Below are positions 15,509-25,910 of a stretch of 36,460 bases of DNA, one piece after another. Each line of letters opens with the position of its first letter. Position 1 is the stretch's first letter. The notes under the pieces are model-generated. The model worked only from the letters and a program-made list of their open reading frames with translations, ran no database searches and was not told the origin of the DNA. The stretch spans positions 1 through 36,460 of the forward strand of contig JAUXGN010000025.1 in NCBI GenBank assembly GCA_030622115.1, in the 5' to 3' direction. A program made the position numbers and the translations under genes. The stretch is from Candidatus Eiseniibacteriota bacterium (GTDB lineage Bacteria > Joyebacterota > Joyebacteria > Joyebacterales > Joyebacteraceae).

Positions 15509-17176
15509 ATGCTGGAGTCATCTCCGATGATTGATGAGACAAGACCTGAGAGCAGCCGGAGTAGCAGCCCGAGCTTGGGGCGATTCGACCGCGGACTGTG
15601 GGCTGCCGTTTCGTTGGCACTCAGCCTCTGGATCTTCAAGGTCGCTGTGATAGCGTTCTATCCTCTTCGGAAGCTGGTGATGACCGCGTGGCTATCGGAC
15701 GATGCGTTCATCTTCATGCGCATAGCTCGGAATGTAGCTCTCGGGCGGGGCTACTCGTTCGACGGAGAGCGACTGACCTCAGGGGCTCCGCTGCTCTGGG
15801 TGTGGTTGACGCTTCCCTGGCAGATGTTCCTCAACAGGGGGTCGGCCGCGAAGGCCACGCTCATGACCTCGGGGTTCTTCGGTGCTCTCTCCACCGTCGT
15901 CGTCTTCTGGATTGCAGACAAACTCTTCGGTCGGCTCGCCGCGTGGGTGGCGTTTGTATTAAGCGCTCTCAGCCTCCCGCTGGTGCTCAACGGCATGAAC
16001 GGTATGGAGACGTCGGTCTTCACCTTTCTCGGCCTTCTTGCAGTTGCGCTCTACCTGAGAGTGCGGGCATCGCGGTCGACTTGGAGGGGCTACCTGCTGC
16101 TCGGTTGTCTACTTGGTCTTCTTCACCTCACGAGGACGGACGGAATCTTCCTGACGTTCGCGGTCCTGCTAGCCGAGTTTGCGCGACTCATAGCGCTGGC
16201 CCCGGAAGAGCGGCGGCACGCGGCCGGAGAGATTGCTGCTCTAGTGGTAGGTGCGGCAATCCTGACGGTTCCTGTTCTCGTGCTTACCTTCAGTGCGACG
16301 GGGAAGTTCGCTCCTGCGAATCAAGTAGGCCGTCGGGCTCTCGCGTGGCAAGCCGCCGCCGGTGCAGATGGACGGATTAGCATCGTGGAATACGCGGCGC
16401 GAAGCGTTTTTCAGATGCTTTCACTGCAGCGACTCATCTCGATCGCGACGGGTTCGAGCGTTCTTACCGCGCTTGTGCTGTTCGTGGCTGGCTGGCGCGG
16501 ACGCGGGAGGCTCCTTGCCCGCATCATCGGGGTCTACGCGGCTGGCTTTTTCGGGGCCCTTGTGTTCTACCAGTGGTACTTCCCCGATGTTCACGGTCTG
16601 CGCTATCTGAATCTGCCATCCCATCTTGTGGCGGTCCTCACGGCCGGCTTCCTGACGTATGTAGTCAGGCGCGTCGCTTGCGGGAGGCTTGGGCAGACGG
16701 CCATCCTTACAGTTGTCGTCGCGTTGACACTTGGCACCACCGCGTTCCAATACCGGGAGCTGACCTCATCCATGGATCCAGTGATCGGGAAGCGGCTCGT
16801 GCCCAGCTACTCTTCTGCAGAGGTGGCTCGATGGTGGCAGTTGATCGACTGGATGGCGGTCGAATTGGAGCCAGGGACGGTCGTGGCAGCGACGGATCAT
16901 GGCAGGATCGCCTACTTCACGGATGTGAAGGTACTCGACTTGGACGGCATTCTACTGCCCGAGATCATCCGGCATCTTGAGGAAGGGAGTGTGGAGTCGT
17001 ACTTCGACGAGAACGAGGTTGAATACGTACTGCTGCCGAACAGCAAGAAGAAGCTGATTTGCCGCTATCTCACCGAGACGGGGCGCGTTGTTCCCGCTGA
17101 GGGTGTTCCACCTGACCTGGGCCGCGTGCTCTACTACTGGAAGCCGCCTCCGGCCGCAGAGGCGACCTCGTCCTGA
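15509..17176 (+). CDS. Polytopic GT-C-fold glycosyltransferase-like membrane protein
   Basis: A protein of 555 residues with about ten predicted membrane helices and a short soluble C-terminal part. After the first helix it carries WLSDDAFIFMRIARNVALGRGYSF (split here: SDDAF, NVALGRGYSF), the Asp-Asp loop used by GT-C enzymes of the ArnT/PMT/AftB kind, followed by TSGAPLLWVW, NGMETSVF and RTDGIFL, motifs shared by this superfamily. Such enzymes transfer a sugar from a lipid-phosphate donor on the outer face of the inner membrane. The acceptor cannot be told. Starts at ATG 15509 or ATG 15527 are both possible; ribosome sites are weak for both. The downstream phosphatase-superfamily genes suggest a shared envelope-modification role (inference). 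Confidence 0.75.
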   Translation: MLESSPMIDETRPESSRSSSPSLGRFDRGLWAAVSLALSLWIFKVAVIAFYPLRKLVMTAWLSDDAFIFMRIARNVALGRGYSFDGERLTSGAPLLWVWLTLPWQMFLNRGSAAKATLMTSGFFGALSTVVVFWIADKLFGRLAAWVAFVLSALSLPLVLNGMNGMETSVFTFLGLLAVALYLRVRASRSTWRGYLLLGCLLGLLHLTRTDGIFLTFAVLLAEFARLIALAPEERRHAAGEIAALVVGAAILTVPVLVLTFSATGKFAPANQVGRRALAWQAAAGADGRISIVEYAARSVFQMLSLQRLISIATGSSVLTALVLFVAGWRGRGRLLARIIGVYAAGFFGALVFYQWYFPDVHGLRYLNLPSHLVAVLTAGFLTYVVRRVACGRLGQTAILTVVVALTLGTTAFQYRELTSSMDPVIGKRLVPSYSSAEVARWWQLIDWMAVELEPGTVVAATDHGRIAYFTDVKVLDLDGILLPEIIRHLEEGSVESYFDENEVEYVLLPNSKKKLICRYLTETGRVVPAEGVPPDLGRVLYYWKPPPAAEATSS

Positions 17177-17189
17177 ATCGCAGTTCAGG

Positions 17190-17425
17190 CTACTTGTACA
17201 TCGGCTTGATCACACCCCAGCTCGCCGGGTTGACCGGCGTTCCGCATGCCGGACAGCCTTCATCAAACGCGCCGAAGAGGAGTTCGCAGTCGTTGAATGC
17301 GGGCAGAGACGGCGAGTCCGCGCAGAGGTAGAGGTCGTAGAAAGCCGGCTCGCAGAAGAGCGGGTCGGCCGTCATGTTGCCGCCTGTTGACTCCTGCCCG
17401 GCGATGCAGTCTACCCAGTCGGCAG
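17190..17425 (-). pseudogene. C-terminal fragment of a right-handed beta-helix protein with SWGxIKxMYK tag
   Basis: Minus-strand frame ending at 17190. From about 17425 it reads DWVDCIAGQ, then NMTADPLFCEP, LYLCADSPSLPAFNDC and LFGAFDEGC, the terminal coil of parallel beta-helix (PbH1/pectate-lyase-like) surface proteins ('ADPLFC....Y.L..dSPc.......C..iGA...GC'). It ends with GTPVNPASWGVIKPMYK, the short tag seen on three intact proteins here. The beta-helix body and signal peptide are missing; upstream lies the promoter of the opposite-strand gene at 17519. An open frame of 96 codons starts at 17480, but its first ~19 residues do not look like protein. It is therefore a truncated gene rather than a functional one. 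Confidence 0.65.
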
Positions 17426-17451
17426 ACGTGGGTATTGAGGTGGCTCGGCGC

Positions 17452-17480
17452 TTGTCGCTTGGGTCCCCGGCCTGTATCAT
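17452..17480 (+). promoter_or_regulatory. Sigma70-like promoter for the 17519 gene
   Basis: TTGTCG (17452-17457), 17-base spacer, TATCAT (17475-17480; 5 of 6), about 38 bases upstream of the GTG start. It lies just beyond the upstream edge of the beta-helix fragment on the other strand. Confidence 0.5.
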
Positions 17481-17518
17481 CGGCGTAACAGTTCGATTCT
17501 CAATACGCGGGAGGCACA

Positions 17519-18847
17519 GTGGGACTCTTCGGACGGAAGAAGAAGCGCACGCTTGTCATCGGGCTCGACGGCGTGCCGTACACGCTTCTCAAGGAACTCA
17601 CCTCGAACGGTACAATGCCGAACGTGGCACGACTGGCCTCGCTCGGTCACTTGTCCCAGATGAAAGTCACGCTCCCCGAGATCTCGGCCGTGAGCTGGCC
17701 TTCCTTCATGACCGGTACGAATCCGGGAACACACGGTATCTACGGGTTCATCGACCCGAAGCCGGGAAGCTACGACATTCGTTTCCCCAACTTCAGAGAT
17801 CTCAAGGCGCCGACATTCTGGGACAGGATCGGGGAGGAGAAGAAGCGAAGCGTCGTCATCAACCAGCCGTCGACCTATCCGGCGCGCGAGATACCCGGTG
17901 TGCTTGTCTCAGGATTCGTGGCCCTCTCCCTCAAGAGGGCCGTGTCACCTCTGCGCATTCTCGCCGACCTCGAAGGAATGAACTACAAGATCGACGTCGA
18001 CACGGCGCGTGCGCGCGAGGACCACGACTTCCTCTTCGAGGAGCTGGAGTCGACGCTCAAGACGCGGAAGGCGGCAGCACTCCACTTCTGGGAGAAGGAA
18101 AACTGGGATCTCATGCAGATCGTCGTCACCGGCACCGACCGGCTCATGCACTATCTATGGTCGGCGATCGAGGACGAGTCGCACGAGCGGCACGGGCAAG
18201 CGATCGACTACTTCCGCATGATCGATGACTTCATCGGTGGGTTCTACGCGAAGTTCCGGAACGACTCGGGCCGCAAGAATGAAGGGGAGGGCTTCTTCAT
18301 GCTCTCCGACCACGGGTTCTGCGGCATCAAGCAGGAGGTTCGCGTCAATCGATGGCTGGCCGACAACGGGTTCCTCTCATTCGAGAAGGACAAGCCATCG
18401 AACATGGAGGACATCGCGGAGGGCTCGAAGGCGTTTGCCATAGCTCCCGGGCGCATCTTTCTCAATCGTTCAGGCCGCTTCCCCAAGGGGAGCGTCGATG
18501 ACGCGTCCGCCCGCTCCATCATGGACGAGATCAAGTCGGGGCTTCTGAGCCTGACGCATGACGGCGACCCGGTCATCCAGCACGTCTTCGAGCGCGATGA
18601 GGTCTACGCGGGCCCCGAGACGCGGAATGCGCCCGATCTCATCCCGGTTGGACACCACGGGTACGATCTCAAGGACACGGTCAAGGAAAGCGAACTCTTC
18701 GGTCGCACGAATCTCACCGGCATGCACACGTGGGACGACGCCTTCTTCTGGTCACTCGAAGCTGCGCCCGCCGGCTCCCCGCCGGACGGCGGCAACGAAC
18801 TCGAGATTACGCAGCTGGCCGGGATCATAATGGAGGCGATAGGGTAG
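17519..18847 (+). CDS. Alkaline-phosphatase-superfamily phosphodiesterase/phosphotransferase (cytoplasmic form)
   Basis: A protein of 442 residues from a GTG at 17519, with GGGAGG five bases upstream. It belongs to the type I phosphodiesterase/nucleotide pyrophosphatase branch. Metal and catalytic positions visible: VIGLDGVP (Asp17), SAVSWPSFMTG with predicted nucleophile Ser56, GTHGIYGF (His72), GTDRLMHYLW (Asp207, His211), LSDHGF (Asp264, His265) and TGMHTWDDAFF (His403). There is no signal peptide or membrane helix; the N-terminus is basic (GRKKKR), so it is probably cytoplasmic, unlike its neighbours. The order of motifs is complete for a two-metal enzyme. The substrate is unknown: nucleotide, phospholipid or sugar-phosphate esters are all possible. 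Convergent with the next phosphatase-like gene, with an 18-base gap. Confidence 0.85.
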   Translation: MGLFGRKKKRTLVIGLDGVPYTLLKELTSNGTMPNVARLASLGHLSQMKVTLPEISAVSWPSFMTGTNPGTHGIYGFIDPKPGSYDIRFPNFRDLKAPTFWDRIGEEKKRSVVINQPSTYPAREIPGVLVSGFVALSLKRAVSPLRILADLEGMNYKIDVDTARAREDHDFLFEELESTLKTRKAAALHFWEKENWDLMQIVVTGTDRLMHYLWSAIEDESHERHGQAIDYFRMIDDFIGGFYAKFRNDSGRKNEGEGFFMLSDHGFCGIKQEVRVNRWLADNGFLSFEKDKPSNMEDIAEGSKAFAIAPGRIFLNRSGRFPKGSVDDASARSIMDEIKSGLLSLTHDGDPVIQHVFERDEVYAGPETRNAPDLIPVGHHGYDLKDTVKESELFGRTNLTGMHTWDDAFFWSLEAAPAGSPPDGGNELEITQLAGIIMEAIG

Positions 18848-18865
18848 CGCGTTCGGTCGCTCACT

Positions 18866-20815
18866 CTATTCCAGATACCCCATCGCCCTGAGCTTTTCTT
18901 TGAGGCCTTCGTCCATCGCAGCGTTCGTGGAGACCGACGCCGATGGGGCGGGATAGAGGGCTATCTTGAGGGCCTCCGGTGACAGGTTTCCGATTACCGG
19001 GCGTCCGATCCAGTTCGGAGCCGATGGAAGGTTGAGTAGGGCTGCCACCGTAGGAGCCACATCGAGCACGTGGAGTGAATCGCCCACATTCGCGCGATCA
19101 GACGACGGACCCGCCAGAATGAAGATGCCGTCGGGGTGGTGTTCCCCGGAGAACCGGGCCTCGATTCTCATCGCGATGAGTTCCGCCACAGGCCTGGCGT
19201 CGCTTCCGATGATGAGGCGGGCATCGGGAGGGAGCTCATTGCGATCCTTGATTTCGAGACGCAAGCTTGGACCGTCGCGGGTCACCGTGAAGAATGGAAC
19301 GTTCTCATTCGAGAGATGGGCGTCGGCGAGTCGCGCGTTGAGGCGATCGAGGGCGGTTTCGCGCAACGGTCCCGACTCGACGGTCGGCCTCAGATGGACG
19401 GCGCGGTCGACGTTCGTCCCGAACACTTCGTCTTCCATTCCCAGCACCTTGATGAGATTCTGCGTCCGGATACGGCAGAAGCGCCCTGCCGTTCTCCTGA
19501 GGGCCGGACGGAAGCCGTGATCTGAGACGACAACAATCTCGGCATCGAGCGGGGCGGTGTCGAGGATTCTCCCGAGACATGCGTCCATCTCTACGTAGAG
19601 TTCGTCGATCACGCCCGAATATCGCGCACGATCATCAGCGGGTACGTGCTCAAACCCTTCCGGCTCCATGTACTTCCAGTAGAGATGTGACACCTTGTCT
19701 ACCTGATTGAGCAGGACGGCGGCGAACTCGGGACGACGCGTCCGGAGGAGTTCACAGAACACGTCCGTCTGGAGCGCAGCTGAGAGCCGACGGTCTCGCC
19801 AGGTCTGGTCGAGGGGCGTCGCCGGGCTCAGCTTGCGGGCAACCACGCCCGTGACCGCACGCCTGAGAGTCGAAAGGCGCACGCCGTTTCTGAAACCTCT
19901 CAAGGCGGCGAGGTGGTAGGGAACGGTCTCATTGCTTTTGTACGACTCACGCGCCCAGAGCTGCCAGTAGAAGGAAAAGCCTGGCGGGTACGTTCGATCG
20001 TCAGGCGCGAGAGTGCTTGGGACAACGAAGTCGTTCGGTCCGAGGTCCGGGTTGGGTGGCCACGTGAAGTACCATCCGGAGAGGCCGCACGAGCGGCCTT
20101 CGACCCACATGCGGTCCCATACGCGACCGACGCGGAAGTCTGCCTGACGGCAGCCGAAGTCGTAGATCCCGTGCTCGTCGGGGAGGCAGCCGGTCGCTAT
20201 CGTGCTCCAGATCTGCGGTGAGTACATGCTGGGGATCGTCCGGAGCCGCGCCGTGTGCCCGCGCTCGATCAACCGTTTGAGGTTTGGGAGCTGCCCGTCC
20301 GCGACAAGCGGTTCGATTCTGCCCCAGCTGGCGCCGTCGATGCCGATCAGAAGGACGTGTGGCGTCGCGCACGTTGGACGAGGTGGGGGTGCAAGCAGAA
20401 CCACAAGAGCGACCGCGAGCGCCGGAAGAAGCACTCGAATGGAAGAACGGCGGCTCCCTGTTGTGCGGTGTCGACTCCCGGCTGCGCCGCGTGTGCAGTA
20501 GATCGCGGCGATGACCAGCGCGGATGCGATCGGGATCAGCGAAAGAAGAGGGCTGTCGGCTGAGCCGCGCGCTGCGAGAAGCCAGACGCCCGGCATCGCA
20601 ACAGCGGCAATGACGGCCGCGACGCGGGAGATCGCTTTGAGTATGAGAAGCAGTGCAAACGGGAGCACGAAGAAGAGGGCTGCGGTTGTCGGAAGCTCAT
20701 CCAGAGCAGCCGGACTGGCGAGTCTGACAGCCAGGACGGAGGCGGTTCCGGAGACGAGGGCCAGAGTCGCCCACAGCGGGAATCTTGCACGGCCGGCCGC
20801 ATGTGATGTGCGCAA
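18866..20815 (-). CDS. Membrane-anchored alkaline-phosphatase-superfamily protein
   Basis: The frame is open upstream to a TTG at 20935, but that start runs into a tandem repeat. I prefer TTG 20815, which has GAGG 6 bases upstream and starts just before the first helix (649 residues). The start is uncertain. Residues ~10-145 hold about four membrane segments (FPLWATLALVSGTASVLAV, ALFFVLPFALLLILKAI, VIAAVAMPGVWLLAA, LLPALAVALVVLLAPP), followed by an outward-facing catalytic domain: LLIGIDGASW (Asp160), MYSPQIWSTIATG (predicted Ser199), DEHGIYDF (His215), NQVDKVSHLYW and VVSDHGF. The C-terminus is KEKLRAMGYLE, a motif shared with the 25631 protein. Probably acts on an envelope or periplasmic phosphoester; substrate unknown. 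Confidence 0.78.
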   Translation of the reverse strand: MRTSHAAGRARFPLWATLALVSGTASVLAVRLASPAALDELPTTAALFFVLPFALLLILKAISRVAAVIAAVAMPGVWLLAARGSADSPLLSLIPIASALVIAAIYCTRGAAGSRHRTTGSRRSSIRVLLPALAVALVVLLAPPPRPTCATPHVLLIGIDGASWGRIEPLVADGQLPNLKRLIERGHTARLRTIPSMYSPQIWSTIATGCLPDEHGIYDFGCRQADFRVGRVWDRMWVEGRSCGLSGWYFTWPPNPDLGPNDFVVPSTLAPDDRTYPPGFSFYWQLWARESYKSNETVPYHLAALRGFRNGVRLSTLRRAVTGVVARKLSPATPLDQTWRDRRLSAALQTDVFCELLRTRRPEFAAVLLNQVDKVSHLYWKYMEPEGFEHVPADDRARYSGVIDELYVEMDACLGRILDTAPLDAEIVVVSDHGFRPALRRTAGRFCRIRTQNLIKVLGMEDEVFGTNVDRAVHLRPTVESGPLRETALDRLNARLADAHLSNENVPFFTVTRDGPSLRLEIKDRNELPPDARLIIGSDARPVAELIAMRIEARFSGEHHPDGIFILAGPSSDRANVGDSLHVLDVAPTVAALLNLPSAPNWIGRPVIGNLSPEALKIALYPAPSASVSTNAAMDEGLKEKLRAMGYLE

Positions 20816-20856
20816 ACCAAGCCTCGCTATCCTGCAGGTTACCAAACTGCGTCGAT

Positions 20857-21010
20857 TCAAGAATAACAGAGACGGGTCCGATGTGAAACTGCATTCCCGG
20901 CGACAACGTGAAGCGCGCGTAGCGCAGCCTGTCAAGGATGGCAGAAACGGGTCCCAACGTGAAACCGTGTTCCGACGTCAGCGCCGACTCGATCTGAGCT
21001 GCGCGAGAAT
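20857..21010. repeat. Imperfect tandem duplication, ~76-bp unit, two copies
   Basis: Copy 1 begins near 20857 and copy 2 near 20933. Both carry CAAG.AT..CAGA.ACGGGTCC followed by A.GTGAAAC.G..TTCC. It lies between the divergent phosphatase-superfamily genes. The minus-strand frame across it repeats the peptide F.(L/I)GPVS(A/V)IL, so it may be a degraded coding or regulatory repeat. Confidence 0.6.
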
Positions 21011-21073
21011 GGCTCCCCCCAGCATCAGCGCGCACCCGAGGAGCGCACAGCGTGAGTTCTGTTGCGCTCGGCA

Positions 21074-21102
21074 CTTGAATGACCCCAGCTGAAGCATTAT
21101 GA
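21074..21102 (+). promoter_or_regulatory. Strong sigma70-like promoter of the 21183-27670 operon
   Basis: TTGAAT (21074-21079), 17-base spacer, TATGAT (21097-21102; 5 of 6), in a locally AT-rich patch. The ATG at 21183 follows about 75 bases later. Confidence 0.65.
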
Positions 21103-21182
21103 TATTATAGTTATGAGGGAAGTACCCCGCGCAGGCAGTAGCCGCCGGCCGGGAAGTAGCGGTCACTCAAGACAGAGGCGCC

Positions 21183-23384
<2,202 letters not shown>

Positions 23385-23417
23385 GCGAACGTTTCTTCGT
23401 AGACGGGAGCAAGGAAG

Positions 23418-25610
23418 TTGAGAAGCACGAGAGTGCATAGAGGTGGATACAGGTTTCGGCCATGGGCGCTTCCGCTTGCTCTCTTGCTTGGCGCGGCGAT
23501 CGCGCTTGCTTCCGTGCTTGCGGGCTGCACGGCTGATGAGCCCGATGACGCTTGCATGACCGACGAGGACAGAGCGGCGCTGGCCTCGCTTGGATACATC
23601 GAGATCGATTCCGGCCTGCGAGAGGCTGTCCGATCGGGGAAAAGAAAAGTCCTCGTGCTCGGCATCGACGGTATGGACTGGGTTATGACCTCGCGGCTCA
23701 TGGATGAAGGCAAGCTCCCGCACTTCCGAGAGCTGGCAGGGACCGGCGGTTTCGGTCCGCTCCTCTCGAGCATCCCGCCGCAAAGCCCGGTTGCCTGGTC
23801 GAACTTCATCACAGGGGCCGACCCGGGAGGGCACGGCATCTTCGACTTCGTCCACTGTGACAGGACGACCTACATGCCGTACCTCTCGACGTCACAGGTC
23901 ATACCTGCACCGGAGCGCGCGAATCTCCTTGGGTTCATACCCGTGAAGAACGAGTTCGCATTGCCCTTCAGCGACTACATCTTCCCGCTGGTGGGGGGCG
24001 GCACCATGAATCTGAGACGGGGCGTTGCGTTCTGGCAAGTGCTTGAGGCGGCCGGAGTCCCGTGCACCATTTTCAAGATCCCGTCGAACTTCCCGCCGGT
24101 GCCGAGCGAGACCGGTACGACGCGGAGCATGTCGGGCATGGGTACGCCCGATATCCTGGGGACGTACGGAACATTCTCATTCTACACGACTGATCCGTGG
24201 CCCGGTTCGGATGACATCTCGGGTGGCTATGTCTACCCCGTGCGCGTCGTGAACGGTGTTGTTCAGGCAGCACTTTACGGACCGCCGAACGACTTCAGGG
24301 ACTACGAGAGAATCGAAGAGCGGACGGGGGAGAGAGTCTCGTACAGCGAGAAGAAGGTCGCTCTTGATTTCCAGGTTCTCGTCGATCCTGAAAACCCGGT
24401 TGCCAAGGTCGTCATCGGCGATAGTGAGGTCATTCTCACGGAAGGCGAGTTCAGCGATTGGATCGAGGTCGATTTTGAGATGGTGCCTGCCACCGTGACC
24501 GTGAGCGGCGTTGTGCGGCTTCTCCTCAAGTCGGCTCACCCGGAGTTTGAACTCTACATCACGCCGGTCCAGATCAACGCCGCCAACCAGGTCCTTCCCA
24601 TCACGGACCCACCAGAGTACGGGAAGGAACTCGTCGATGCGGTTGGGCATTTCTACACACAGAACATGCCGGAGGACACAAAGGCGCTCGAGCACGGCGT
24701 GTTCGGGAACGAGGAGTTCACGAAGCAGTCCAGCATCGTCTTCGATGAGCGTTTGAAGCTGTTTGACTACGAGCTGTCACGTTTTCATGAGGGGCTTCTC
24801 TACTTCTACTTCGGTTCCCTCGACCAATGTTCGCACGCCATGTGGCGTTGCATGGACCCGTCGCATCCGGCCTACAACGCGGAGGAAGACGCGGCGTTCG
24901 CCGACTACCTCGAGGGTCTCTACGTGAAGTTCGATGCCATCCTCGGTGACGTGGTGGCGGGACTCGATGAGAACACGACGCTTATCGCTCTTTCGGACCA
25001 CGGGTTCGCCCCGTGGTACCGGGAGTTTCATCTGAACAGGTGGCTCTACGACGAGGGATACCTTGTTCTCAAGCAGGGTACGAGTCCGGAGCAGGTTGAG
25101 TGGCTGATTGGGGTCGACTGGGGTCGCACTCGCGCGTTCGGGCTCGGTATCAACGGACTCTACATTAATACGAAGGGACGGGAGGCGCAGGGCATAGTGA
25201 AGCCGGGTGCAGAGGCACAGGAGCTGATCGATGAGATCGCGGCCAGGCTTGAGACACTGCGGGATCCGAAGACGGACGAGAGGATGATCGTCAAGGCGTA
25301 CAAGGCGACGGAGGCGTATCACGGTCCGTACAAGGCGACGGCGCCGGACATCATCATGGGGTATGGCTGGGGCTACCGTGGTTCGGACCAGACGGCCGGC
25401 GGCCAGGTTCCCTCAAGCGTTGTCAGCGACAACACGAAGAAATGGAGCGGCGATCACTGCGCCGACTATCATCACGTGCCCGGCGTGCTCTTCACGAACA
25501 GGGCGTTCTCGCACGAGGAGCCGTCGCTCTACGACATGGCTCCAACGATTCTCAAGGAATTCGGTATCGGCAAGCGGGAGTGGATGGTCGGACGCTCGGT
25601 GTTCGAGTAG
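23418..25610 (+). CDS. Alkaline-phosphatase-superfamily lipoprotein
   Basis: A protein of 730 residues with a TTG start at 23418 (AAGGA close upstream); a GTG at 23433 is an alternative. The N-terminus is a lipoprotein signal (ALPLALLLGAAIALASVLAGC, with lipidated Cys at 37 in the TTG numbering). Just after it comes a short LASLGYIE segment also seen at the ends of two neighbouring proteins. Catalytic motifs: LGIDGMDW (Asp84), QSPVAWSNFITG (predicted Ser123), GGHGIFDF (His139), SLDQCSHAMW, ALSDHGF and WSGDHCADYHHVPG. Length and motif spacing match the gene before it, so the two are tandem paralogues with different anchors (helix versus lipid). The next gene follows after 20 bases. It probably acts on the outer side of the membrane; substrate unknown. 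Confidence 0.83.
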   Translation: MRSTRVHRGGYRFRPWALPLALLLGAAIALASVLAGCTADEPDDACMTDEDRAALASLGYIEIDSGLREAVRSGKRKVLVLGIDGMDWVMTSRLMDEGKLPHFRELAGTGGFGPLLSSIPPQSPVAWSNFITGADPGGHGIFDFVHCDRTTYMPYLSTSQVIPAPERANLLGFIPVKNEFALPFSDYIFPLVGGGTMNLRRGVAFWQVLEAAGVPCTIFKIPSNFPPVPSETGTTRSMSGMGTPDILGTYGTFSFYTTDPWPGSDDISGGYVYPVRVVNGVVQAALYGPPNDFRDYERIEERTGERVSYSEKKVALDFQVLVDPENPVAKVVIGDSEVILTEGEFSDWIEVDFEMVPATVTVSGVVRLLLKSAHPEFELYITPVQINAANQVLPITDPPEYGKELVDAVGHFYTQNMPEDTKALEHGVFGNEEFTKQSSIVFDERLKLFDYELSRFHEGLLYFYFGSLDQCSHAMWRCMDPSHPAYNAEEDAAFADYLEGLYVKFDAILGDVVAGLDENTTLIALSDHGFAPWYREFHLNRWLYDEGYLVLKQGTSPEQVEWLIGVDWGRTRAFGLGINGLYINTKGREAQGIVKPGAEAQELIDEIAARLETLRDPKTDERMIVKAYKATEAYHGPYKATAPDIIMGYGWGYRGSDQTAGGQVPSSVVSDNTKKWSGDHCADYHHVPGVLFTNRAFSHEEPSLYDMAPTILKEFGIGKREWMVGRSVFE

Positions 25611-25630
25611 GGCAACAAGGAGGACTCAAG

Positions 25631-25822
25631 ATGTTCGGTGGAGGTATCAAGATCGACAAGGGCCTTCTCGAGAAGGTGAAGAAGTACGCAGAGATGGCGG
25701 GCTATTCGTCGGTGGAGGAATTCGTCACGCACGCGCTTGAGAAGGAGATATCTCAGCTCGAGGAGTCGGACTCCGAAGAGGAGATCAAGGAGAAGCTCAA
25801 GGGTCTCGGGTACATCTCGTAG
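25631..25822 (+). CDS. Small ribbon-helix-helix-like protein with LGYI tail
   Basis: A protein of 63 residues from ATG 25631, with AAGGAGG ending 7 bases upstream. A longer frame from 25442 overlaps the previous gene and is rejected. The fold pattern IKIDKGLLEKVKKYAEMAGY then SSVEEFVTHALEKEI (one strand, two helices) is that of RHH/CopG-type dimers, although the DNA-contact strand is not strongly basic. The C-terminal third is acidic (QLEESDSEEE) and ends IKEKLKGLGYIS, resembling the end of the 18866 protein. It is translationally close to the lipoprotein gene (20-base gap), so it is probably an operon-linked regulator or small partner. Which of these is correct is unknown. Confidence 0.75.
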   Translation: MFGGGIKIDKGLLEKVKKYAEMAGYSSVEEFVTHALEKEISQLEESDSEEEIKEKLKGLGYIS

Positions 25823-25910
25823 CTTCTGGGGCGGGTGATCGTCCGGCCGTTCTGTGAAGGGGGTCGGAGGGCAGCCGCTCCTCAGTTGGTCAGACTAGTG
25901 AGAGAGACAC

